NCBI GenBank assembly: GCA_010405405.1
Contig: MU004230.1
Coordinates: forward strand, 1,323,744-1,387,743
Length of the DNA: 64,000 nt
Direction of reading: 5' to 3'
From: Microthyrium microscopicum
Lineage: Eukaryota; Ascomycota; Dothideomycetes; Microthyriales; Microthyriaceae
Shown here one piece after another: positions 1-11,220 of this stretch (the stretch's first letter is position 1; each line of letters begins with the position of its first letter). A program made the translations under genes and the position numbers. The notes beneath the pieces are model-generated. The model worked only from the letters and a program-made list of their open reading frames with translations, did not search any database and was not told the DNA's origin.

Positions 1-3000
1 TAAGGCGGCTTAGGTAGGAAAGAAAAAAAAGGACGTAGTAGTATTAGTAGGCGAGGTAGGCATAGTAGTATTACTAGTAGAAACTAATTTGTTTTTATAT
101 TTCTTTACTAGTACTCTTTAGTCTTTCCTTTAGGTAGTTTTACTTTATATTGCTAATAATATTATTCTTAGGTCTTATCTTTATTTTAATTTGTAGTATA
201 ATAACGCTGCTAGGTAAAGCTTACTAAAAGAAGATAGGCCTAGCGTCTAGCTAGTTAAATAGAATAATATTAGTTTATAAATATAAAATAGCCTCTTACT
301 AATTATTTAAAGTGCTAGAGTACTTTAGCCTTAAGCCTTAGCCTTTATTAGGAATACTAACTAAGAATACTATATAAATAGTAATGCTATCCTTAAGAAG
401 TAGACTATACTAGGTTATGCTAGACTTATTAAAAATTAGCTACTTTTTATTATTAGATATAGTATTAATTTCTTTAATTCTTTAAAAGAAATTAATTATT
501 TATTATTTCTTTAAGACTTTAAGTAGAGAGGATTAAGCCTTTACGCTGCCTATATAGGCTTTAACTTATATAGAATTAAATAGTTAGGAAGGACTAACGC
601 CCTATTCTAAATAAGGGCTACGTAATTTAATAATATATCCTTATAAGGCTATATATATATTGCTAAATAATAAGTAACTAGCTTATTAAATTGTAATGCC
701 TTATCTTTATATTACTAAACTAAGCTCCTCTAAATCCTTAAGTAGTTTATTAACTTATAGATTAAACTTAAGTAAACGTTAGTAAGTATAGTAATTAATA
801 TAACTTAGTAAAAAGAAGTTATAAAGTAGGATATAAAAAACTAGCATATAATAATAAAAAAAGTGAATAATAAGCTTAAAGGTAAGTAATATATAATATT
901 TTTATAAACACGTTAGAAATAGAACTTAAATTAATAACTAAATTAATTAAAAGCTATACTAAACTAAGAATCTAAATACTAGGGAGTTATTAGTTAAGTG
1001 TTAATATAATTCTATAAAAAAATTAGTTATGTTTCTATTTAATAATATTAACTACTTACTAGGAAATGTAATAATAGTAGTTAAGCTCTAACTCTAATTC
1101 TAAAAAGACTTTTGTAGCCTATTAGTCTATAGAGGAGTTATAGTCTTGTTTAAGATAGATATAATATTAGTTAGTAGAAAATAACTTAAGGAGAGTTAAT
1201 AAAGTTGATTATTAGGCCATTAGGTACTTAAGGGTATAGATAGTAAGCTCTTTAATATTTAGACTATATCTTTTTAAGACTCTCTAATTAGGAGTAACTT
1301 TATTTTTTTTCTTATACGTAATATAGTTATTTATATCCTTATTATTAAATTTATAATAGCGTTTTAATAACCTCTTACTATTATACTTATAAAGAGGGTA
1401 GCCTTTATTAAAGTTAACCTTCTAAACTAATTACTTATTCTTTCCTTATTCTTTCTTAATCTTTACTCTATTTATCTTTTTTAAAGCTCTTAAAGATATA
1501 TTAATTTTTTTAGCGTTATTTAAAATATAAATAAGCTAGTAGTACTCTCTCTATTTAGTACTATCTATTTAAATAAAACTTACCTTAGCTTTGCTTATAC
1601 TTTTAAGAATTTTTCTTACTTGCTTATATAATCTTTATAGTTTACCTTAAAAGCGTATTAATAATATTAATATACCCTTACCTTTTAGAAGATTTAAGTC
1701 GCTAAACTTGACTAATAAGCCTATTATATTATTATTATAATCTATATATATCTTTATCTTCTTTACTTTTAAACGTGCCTTAAAAATATTTAACTTCTCT
1801 TTGCTATCTATATAGCGCTAAAGGTTCTTATAGAAGGGCTCTAGGTAAGATTCTTTAATTTAATATTATATTATATTAATTTATATCTAGTTGTTAGTAT
1901 TAAAGATTTAATTAAATCTATAACCTTTAGAGTAAATATTATTAAGATAATATATAGGACGAAATAAAGCTTATAATTTCCTAGCTACTTCTTAGTAAAC
2001 TAAGAGAGTAGCTAGGAATGTATAAGCTTTATTTATTTTAAGGACTTTTTAGCTAAATTCTTTTATATTAAAATATCTTATAAAATAGTAACTTTAACTA
2101 TAGAGTAAGATCTAGAGAAAGTTATACCTATATTAACTTATAATTTTAATTTATCCTTCGTCTTAGATAATATACTACTAAAAGGTATACTATACTAAAA
2201 AAGGATTAAATATAACTTATATATATTTCTTTTAGTATTTTTAAGTCTTTATCTTTTAATATTAGACCCTAACTACCTCCTAGGTAAACTAAGAGAATAA
2301 TTAGAGTCTAATATAGCTCTAGAGGAGCTAATACCTACCTAAATTAGGATTTTTATTAGTTTAATATTAAGTTAATATTCTTTTTAATAGTAGGAGGAAG
2401 TAGATAAATTCTTACCTATTAGTTATCTTATTGCTAATATATATTTCTTCTATGTAAAGTATTATCTTAATTAATAATATAGTAGGTAGAAATCTAGCAC
2501 TTTATTAGTATATATATAATAAAGTCCTTAATAAAGATATACTATTATATTAAATATAACTATCTTTCTAAAAAGAAGCACTACTAGCTATATTTTAATT
2601 AATACTTATAATATATATCTAAGTTTATAATTAGCTTTAACCTATTAATATAATACTATCTTTATAGATAGAAGACTTTCTAAAAAGATAAAAGAACTAA
2701 ATATATAATAAGCACTTAGAGTAGATAAAGTAGTATACTTACTTTGCTATTCTAAGCGTAGTAATAATAAGTAAAAGTAAATATATTAAAAAATAACTAC
2801 TAAAATAAATAGGGATACTAAAGGTAATCTTTACTATCTTGAAGTAAATTAGTAGATAATAGAGTAAATTTAGGACTTACTTAAAGCGTACGTTATGAGC
2901 TTAAATCTAGTAAAGGATAGCTTATAATATATTTTTTATATTTTTGTTTTTATTAGTTATAATATATAAAATATAAGCCTACTATTCTATACTCCTAGAT

Positions 3001-4341
3001 ATCTTAAATAAATCCTTAGTTTATTCTTAAAGCTGTTAATTGTTACTAGGTAATAAGGTAGATAAATACATAAGCTTTATAAGTTAAAAGTTTAACTGCT
3101 TAGATTTTATAATATTCCTTTATAAATAAACGTAATGATTAGTTAGTAACTACTATAGCTAGTAATATATTTTTAAATATTAGCTAACTTTAAGTTACTC
3201 TTTTACTGCTTAATTGTCTAGCATTTAGATATATACTATAGTTACTACTTTTATTTACTAGGGATTAGTACTTTTTAATTTAAGAAGAACGCTACTTAAA
3301 TAAAGATATTTAGAAGTAGTTAATTAGCTTACCTCTATATATTAATAAACTAATAATAATGTTTGTTAATATCTATTTACGTTATTTAGTATATATTAAT
3401 AGAAAGTATATCTTTACCTTTCTTATAATATACTACTAATTATATACTAAGTAATAAAGTTTCTCTATTTTTTTAGAGGCTTCTATATCTATATTCTTTT
3501 AATAATAATATTTACTACTTTAGATTAATAATATATACTAAGATTTCTATCTAAGGAAAAATTAGGTATATCTAAAGTGTAACTACTAGCTAATAAATAA
3601 TATAGTTAAATTATCTTAATAAGGCTACCTAAAGTCCTTACTTAATAAACTTAACCTTCCTAGAAAAGATATATACTTTATACTAAAATAAAGAGTGTGA
3701 CCTTTATTATACGTTAGGGCTAACGTATTAGATATATTTATTAATACTAGATTAAGGTAGGATTACTTTTTATAGATAAGAATACTCTTAGTAAAATTAA
3801 GAGCTTATAGTTTATATAGGTTAATAATCTTATAACCTATTTATACTATTTATATTATTCCTAATATAGTACTTATGCTTCCTAAGGATATAAGGTGCTA
3901 TATAGAATTATTTCTATATATAATAATAATAAGGCTATAATAATATTAGAAAGTCTTTATATAGCTTAGTTTAAATAAAAATTATAGTAGAAAATTATAG
4001 TAGTTAGCTTTGGTTTTTAGGCTTTACCTTCCTCTTAATTGCTAATTTATTAGTATTTAGTTTAGATAGTATTTAAATAGTATACTAGTTTTTAACTAAC
4101 TTTCCCTTATATTATAAAATATAAGCTTTTTTAATATATAAAATAACCTAATTATTATACTCTAAACTAGAGTATAACTACTATATAAGTATAATAGGTT
4201 ATATAGAACTATAGCCTTAGAAGAGTATTATTAGTAAAATAGGTAAAGGAAGAATAAGATTAGACTTAAAAGGTATACTAGAATTACTCTATTATAACTA
4301 GTAAGCCTATCTATAAGATAAAATTTCTAAATAAGAAGGTA

Positions 4342-4399
4342 ATTAGTTATTATTAATAAGCCTACTATAGATAGTAGTCTATAGTAGGCTATAACTAAT
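4342..4399. repeat. Imperfect hairpin in AT-rich block
   Basis: Two arms, AGCCTACTATAGA at 4359-4371 and its exact reverse complement at 4378-4390, are separated by a 6-nt loop. A second pair (ATTAGTTAT at 4342, ATAACTAAT at 4391) extends the stem past an 8-nt bulge on the left. It is probably part of a decayed element; no function is assigned. Confidence 0.6.
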
Positions 4400-6695
4400 A
4401 AAGGGTAGTAATATTATTTATATTCTATATATAGTATCTCTAGGTAGTAAGTAGTTATAGTATTTAGTATAATTAAAATACTAATTAATTAATAGTTAAA
4501 AACTACCTATATTACTATGAATTAACCTAGCATGATATAATATATTAATATAGAATGTATTAATATTAAAGATGTTAAGACTTTTTTTTAAAAGAAAAAA
4601 ATTAATATAAAAAATACCTTACTATTTTAATCTTCTCTAGAAAGTATATTAGAGAAGGGTAACTAATGAAGTATAATAAGATATCTTTAATAATAAATAC
4701 TAAAGTATAAATAGTTATAAAAATTATTATAATATCGTTGCCCTAAAAGGGTCTTAATATTAATTAAGATCTACTAAGATACTCTTATAGTAATTTTACT
4801 AAGTATTAGTATAAATATACTACTTAATAAGCTTTATTATAGAAAGCTTTACTTGCCTAAGTAATACGTAGTATTAAATAATACTACTTAGTAATAGAAA
4901 GGCTTTATAGCTATCCTAGCTAGTTAATACCTATATATTTAGAAAACTAGACTAAGTTATAGAGATAGGTTAGATTAGTAATCTCTACTAGTTTTAGCTG
5001 CCTTAAAGCTAAGTAATTATTAAATAGTACTTTAAAAAGTAACTATAAGTTATTCTTTTTATTTTACTAAAATAAATATATATAATAAGTAAAATAATAT
5101 CTTAATTTCTTAATAATATCTTAATCCCTTATATAATAAGTAAAATAATATCTTAATTCCTTATATAAGGCATCTCTTTGCGAAGGGTAGATACTTTAAC
5201 GTATTCTAATAAGTTGTTTATAAAACGCGCGTTATAAGTAAAATACTAAGTATTTTATTATAAAGTATCTTACTATACGTATTCTCTTAAGTAGTCTCTA
5301 GAGAGGAATAGTATAGTAAGCTTTATAATTAATTTTATATACGTAGAAGTATATTATATTAGAGAGTATAGGATTAAGAGTAGAGAGAGCCTTTTAGCTA
5401 AGAAGGCTTACTCTATAGTAGTAGGACGTTATTCTTAAAGTAATACTTACTATTAAATTATTATAGTAAGATTGCGTAGGTATAAAACTACTATGTAGTA
5501 TAAGCTTAATATTATTATAGATTCTACGTAATTTTTAATATTACGTATTAGAATTTACTAAGATTTTACCTCTTTTTTTTTATAAAAGAGCTAAAAATCT
5601 ATTATTCTTTTACTTACTTAGCTCTTAATATAGCTATAGAGAAACTTAGTAAGACTTAGATATACGTACTACTTATTATATAAATTAGCTTAGCGCTACT
5701 TAGATATAATAGCTAGATTAGAGTTATAGTCTTCCTCTTACTTAATGCTAAAAAATCTTACTTTATTAAACCTTCTTTATTATAATTCTATTGCTTAATT
5801 ATATTAGTTATGCTTAATTTAATAAGGGAATATAAACTTATATATAATTTAGCCTTATAAGATTATTATATAGTAGTGCTAACTATCTTAGTACTAATCT
5901 TATGCTATTTCTTTACTTTTTTTATATTTTTATAAGTATAGTGTTCTATAATAGTAGGCTAGCCCCTTAGATATTTAAGTATAGATATATTTTATAAGAT
6001 AATTAGTATTTATAAGGAATATTTACGCCTTTAGCATTAGTAGTTCTACTAATTAGTAAGCTAAATAGTATATATAATGGTTTAGTATATAAGCTAAGAA
6101 ATATAGGCTTGCTAAAACGTAACTTTACTTTATATAATATAAATAGAGAAGTCTAAAATACTTTATATTAACGTCTTAAAGCTTGCGTAATTATATTAAA
6201 AGCTAGAAATTACTTTTAAGGATATAAATTAGTAGTAGAAGAGCATTAGAAGACGTTATAGCTAAAAGGATAGAAGTTTTTAGCGACTTAGACTTACTAA
6301 AAGTTAGTAAAGTAGTTATAAGTAAAAAGGATAACGCGCTAGAATAATATTATTTAGTAAAGGATTATACCCTTTTCGCTATTAAGATATAACGCCTAAT
6401 CTAAAGAGACAATATATAAAGGAATAACTTAAGAACCTATAAAAGAGATAATACCCTAAAAGAGATATTATAGCTAAGGCTTACCTATAAGCTAATTTAG
6501 TAAGGAACTACTATTACTAAGCTTTATTAAACTTTACTATAGTTGTAAATCTATAACTTTGCTTTTATTCTTTTAAGAGAGGAGCCCTATAGTGCTAGCT
6601 CTAATTAAAACCCTTATGCAAAGTTATTTTATTTATTAAAGCTATTTTAAGGAAGATATTATAAGTATAGTTTTCTTAAAGAATATTCTCTTACT

Positions 6696-6970
6696 AAATT
6701 TAGTAAGCTTTTTTACGAACTAATATCTTTACCTATAATATATCCCTATAACTATACTAAAATCTATTTATAACTTATAGCCTTTAACCTATAAGAATAT
6801 CTTTTAGAGGCGCTTTTCCCTAAATTTAGTAAGCTTCTTTATAAACTAATATCTTTATTTGTAATATACCCCTATAACTATACTAAAATCTACTTATAGC
6901 TTATAGCCTTTAACCTATAAGAATATCTTCTAAAGGCGCTTCTTCCTAAATTTAGTAAGCCTTTAACTAA
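6696..6970. repeat. Tandem repeat, 126-bp period
   Basis: The motif AAATTTAGTAAGC recurs at 6696, 6822 and 6948, an exact 126-bp period. The two full copies share most of their length (for example CTATAACTATACTAAAATCT) and differ mainly by C/T and G/A changes, as expected if RIP acted on a duplicated segment. The third copy is cut short shortly after the motif. It lies just inside the right edge of the AT-rich block. Confidence 0.8.
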
Positions 6971-7363
6971 TATCTATATTAGTTATTACTAATTATCTTA
7001 ATTTAGGTATTAAAAAATACGTGATTTTTAAATATCCCTTTTAGAATTTATTTAAAGCGCTAAAATAGGAAAATAGGTGTAGGAATATTGCATTTATAAA
7101 ATATAGATATTTGGACCTTTTGGTTTTGGTGAAGTGGCTAGGGTGGCCGTTATGAGCCGTCATATTATATCAATGTTGACATCAAGAGAGCCAAGAAAAC
7201 CAAGACCACTCGACAATCCCATCATAACAAAATTTTGCCACAGAATTCCAGCAAACTTCGAGCAGAATTAGGAAGCCGTTTGTTATTCCAACTTTTCCCC
7301 TGAGTATACCTATCAAAAGTCCATTGCGTCGCGTCCAGACTCTGAGGGCGCCTTCACTTCACC

Positions 7364-7579
7364 ATGCTTCGACGACCTCCAACCGCCATTACTTTGACTA
7401 CAGAGGACATTATCAAATACGAAGAAGTCCGATCGAAACTCGCCGTCCAGAAAATGGAGAACATCAAGCGCTTTGAGCAGAGTAGTCAAGCAACTCATAC
7501 TTCGACAGCGACTCAAAAGTCCAGAGCTGGCAACGCCAACGACCGGATCATGGGCACGGGGAATGGTAGCGCGAACTGA
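7364..7579 (+). CDS. CDC26: Anaphase-promoting complex subunit Cdc26 (Apc12)
   Basis: This single-exon frame of 71 residues begins MLRRPPTAITLT and has TEDIIKYEEVR next, then NDRIMG near the C-terminus. Animal and fungal Cdc26 share the MLRR(K/P)PT start, an L.L...DI..(Y/F)E helix and a late NDR motif, in proteins of about 70-120 residues. In the APC/C ubiquitin ligase the Cdc26 N-terminus threads into the TPR superhelix of Apc6/Cdc16 and stabilises it. The first ATG is the natural start because the functional part is the extreme N-terminus. The gene sits under 300 bp from the decayed AT-rich block. It is short enough to be missed by gene callers. Identification rests on recognised motifs, not on an alignment. 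Confidence 0.82.
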   Translation: MLRRPPTAITLTTEDIIKYEEVRSKLAVQKMENIKRFEQSSQATHTSTATQKSRAGNANDRIMGTGNGSAN

Positions 7580-7863
7580 AAATTTCTCCTAACTATCCTT
7601 ACCTCAAATACTCAATAACGGTCGGACGGTATCTTCTTCTGATGACACAAAGAAAAGAGCCCGGGCATTGGTGCAGAACATGGTTGGACTAAAATCATTC
7701 CTTGCTTGCTACCCAGGAACGCGCACTACCTCCTTTGCATTCCTACACGTAGCTACTAAACAAGTACGCTCTGTCTCAATCACAATTCAGTTTATGAAAT
7801 TATTATTGCTCAGAGTCTATGTGCACCGAATTGTTGCTGGCTTGACGACATCACCACGGCATC

Positions 7864-10485
7864 ATGTGCCAACAATCGATATATCAACGTTGTTTTTTCA
7901 ATCTCATATGGTCGATCGCTTGCATAATACATTTTTCTCCCGTGGTTACCTCGGAAGATACATACTTTCCTGTAGAGAAGGTTGAAAAGCTCTTGGAGAA
8001 AAGAGCCGGATCGCCATGGTGGTTCGCAAACATCGCGCGGCATGGAACCGTACCTTTCAATTCCGATCCCAACTACGTCCTATATCGCAATGTGGCGGAC
8101 TATGGAGCTGTCGGTAAGTACCCATTTTACAAATGTAATGAACCAACTGACTAGGTTGATAGGTGATGGGCACGCCAACGATACACAAGCTTTCCTCGAT
8201 GCCTTCTTCCTTGGCCCGCGATGCGTCGGACAATTTGATCCTGTCAATCCGTGTCAATCTTCGACGATACAGCCTGCAATTGTCTATGTTCCCCCTGGAA
8301 CTTACTTTCTTACTAATCGAATTATCATGCCATACAACTCGATTATCATTGGTGATGCACTCGATATGCCAACTTTAAAAGCTTCTGCCGACTTCAATGA
8401 TATTGCCATATTGGATCCAGATCCGTATGTTTCAGGAAACGACCAATGGTATGCTAATCAGAACAACTTTTTCCGACAAGTGCGGAATCTCATCCTCGAT
8501 ACCACCAATACAGGAGTCTCATCTACTGTTGCTGGCGTTCATTGGCAGGTGGCCCAAGCGACCTCTTTGCAAAATCTAGTCTTCAACATGATTGTGAGTA
8601 AAGACGAGAACAACAAACAGCAGGGAATCTTTATGGAAAACGGGTCTGGTGGGTTTATGAGAGATCTCATCTTCAATGGGGGAGGCATAGGATTCTTTCT
8701 TGGGTAAGAATATAAAGATTTCTGATTATGTCATATGCTGAGAACAACAGGAATCAACAGTTCACAAGCACAAATCTGACTTTCAACAACTGCTACAAGG
8801 GAATCAGGATGAATCAAAATTGGTTGTGGTCATTCAAAGATATAACTTTCAATGGTTGTACAATCGGCATTGATATGGTTCAGGCTGGCGATCCATCCAT
8901 TGGTCCAGGCTCTCCGTCTCTTGGTTCTGCCATCCTCGCGGACTCGACATTCATCAATACTGATACAGGAATCGTGAGTACATACAATTGCTCATATTCA
9001 AAACCAGCTTCGGCTGGCACCTTGATCGTCGACAACGTCGATTTCACAGGCGCTGGTATTGCGATTCGCAACCCTAACGGCACCGTAATCCTGCCCGGAG
9101 GTTCAGTTGTGGCTGGATTTATGGCAGGAAATGTCTATTCGGCACAATATGCTCAGAGATTTTTCCCCAATCATGACAATCAGACCTGCTATGTTCCCCA
9201 GGCCATACCTAGCTGTTACCAAGAAGCATATACACCCCCGACTAAACCTGCAGGCTTACTGGGCCCCAATGGTAAAGTCTTCGATCGAGCCAAGCCAGCT
9301 TACGACGACTTCACCGTAAGTCAATTCATATCAGCGAAGGTCGACTTTGGTTGTGCGGGTGATGGTGTCGCTGATGACTCTGACTGCCTGCAAAATCTCT
9401 TCAATTCAGTTAATTTTAACCAAGTTGCATACATTGATGGTGGAGCATACGTTGTCACAAAACCGATTTTCATCAAACCGAATATCAGGATCATGGGCGA
9501 AGGTTGGCCTAAGATCATGATCAAGGGCGGCTCGTTCTGGGGAGACAAGGCAAATCCAGAAGTGGCATTCACAGTTGGCAACAAGGGAGACATCGGCAAA
9601 CTCGAGATGCAGGACATCGTTTTTGAGACCCAAGGTCCAACACCGGGTGCTATTGTGATGGAGTGGAATCTGGAAGAGGATGCACAAGGTAGCGCTGGTA
9701 TGTGGGATGTTCACTGGCGGATGGGCGGCTCAGCTGGGACTTTGATGCAAGAGAACTGCATAAAGACCCCTACTGAGGTCTTGAGTGTAGCGGACCCAAA
9801 CTGCTTTACCGCTTTCCTGCTTTTGCATATCACCGAGACCGCGTCATTGTACATGGAAAACAACTGGGGCTGGGTTGCTGATCACGAGCTTGACCAACTT
9901 CCCAATGATCAACTCAATATCTGGAATGGGAGAGGACTGCTCATCGAGTCTGTAAAGCCAGTGTGGGTGGTTGGCGGCTCATTTGAGCATTCACAACTCT
10001 ACAACTACCAGGTGGCGAACGCGAAGAACGTTTACATGAGCCACATACAGTCGGAAACAGCGTAAGTAAGCCTGAACTTTCATGACCACAAGCTAATGAT
10101 TCAAAATAGATATATGCAAGATAACCCAATTGCGACTCTAGCATATCCACCGCAAGCCAGTTGGGATGACCCTGATTTCAGTTTCTGCCAAGGTTTGACA
10201 AAGTGCGTCAAAACTTTTGGATTGCGAATATACAACAGCACCTACGTTTACATTTACGGGGCTGGATTGTATTCGTTCTTCCAAAATTACGATTCCAGTT
10301 GTTTGGTTCCGCATAGCTGTCAGACCAATGCCGCAAGTATCGAGCTGTCGGAAGCGGTGTACGTTTATGGCTTGTATTCAGTTGGCCACGATAATATGAT
10401 GTTAATGGATCAAACGCCGTTGGTGCCTCAGGGAGACAACTCGAACACGTTCGGTGAAAGCATTGCGCTGTTTGAGTATGAATGA
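7864..10485 (+). CDS. Secreted GH55 exo-beta-1,3-glucanase
   Basis: Four exons (7864-8113, 8163-8703, 8751-10061, 10110-10485) join in frame to about 825 residues, the usual GH55 size. A hydrophobic N-terminus (FFNLIWSIACIIHF) looks like a signal peptide. Two tandem beta-helix repeats are visible, each opening with the pectate-lyase-like signature: DYGAVGDGHANDTQAF near residue 79 and VDFGCAGDGVADDSDC in the second half. GH55 enzymes release glucose from the non-reducing end of beta-1,3-glucan and act outside the cell on wall or substrate glucan. Introns are 49, 47 and 48 bp with GTAAG donors. An endo- or exo- mode cannot be told from sequence alone. The start is the ATG that supplies the signal peptide. 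Confidence 0.88.
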
Positions 10486-11220
10486 TGGATTATGATATTT
10501 GGAGTGTTATCAGGTTATTAGGAACCTGTCCAAATGGCCCAGTAGATTAGCAATACTAATTTTTGAAACAAACTTCTTGATTCAGAGTCATCGCCTCGTT
10601 TGTTTCTCCCATCAATACTACATCCGAAGGTTGTAGCGATGGAAAAACGTGATTCATACACAAGGGTTTCTGAAGGTACTGTTACGTTGAGGCCCGTTCG
10701 TCCGGCTAATTTTAACTTCACTTCTTCGAATCCACCTCCGAACTCCATCACCATCTCCATAACCATTGAATGGTTAGTCCACTCGTTACTCGCCTTCATA
10801 TTGGACGTTGTACAACAACATAAGATGTATTCACATCTCTTTCAGCATCCGAGTACAGCTGGTCTGTCCTGTACCATAGAGTCGGAGACTGCATTGTACA
10901 GCCACTCTAGACCGTGGTATCGAATGATGGACGCGTCGTTAATGAGAAAACTTAAACGCGTAGCAATGATCAGTATCTTAATGCCAAGAGCTAGGGATGC
11001 AATACGTGCGGTCATAAAGAGGGTCAACGGAATGGGCTGGTGCCCAGTAGTCGTGGAATGGACGGCACCGCGTTGTGTGCTCCCCAGCGCGCTCAGAATG
11101 TTCCTACGCAAAAACATCAAAAGGCGCACCAGTATTGCACCTAGTGTGTGGCATTAGCTACTCTTACATTCGTTTATACTTGTTGGTGCATTAGATTGTC
11201 ATCGTCTATCTACTGCAGCT
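10486..11220. other. Intergenic, GH55 to WSC gene
   Basis: Open frames here (one of about 185 codons on + and one of 95 on -) have no domain, no signal peptide and no recognisable motif. I see only the presumed 3' end of the glucanase and the promoter of the surface protein. Confidence 0.5.

Larger units (their letters stand above)
1..7085. repeat. AT-rich, RIP-like decayed repeat block
   Basis: The stretch is strikingly AT-rich and made largely of TA, AG and CT steps, while CA and TG dinucleotides are rare on both strands. That is the signature left by repeat-induced point mutation (CpA to TpA). I found no ATG-started open frame of 60 codons or more on either strand. The block is therefore best read as old, heavily decayed repeat DNA; its family cannot be told by eye. 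It contains a tandem repeat (6696-6970), a short duplicated AT motif near 5081-5160 and a hairpin (4342-4399). Composition changes abruptly to ordinary gene DNA at about 7085. RIP is established for Pezizomycotina; applying it here is inference from composition. Confidence 0.85.

Noticed and set aside
1-7085. Naming a specific transposon family for the AT-rich block
   Set aside because: Decay is too heavy to recognise any coding or terminal feature by eye.
10600-11157. 185-codon frame between the glucanase and WSC genes
   Set aside because: No recognisable motif, signal peptide or domain, and an overlapping frame on the other strand is equally open.
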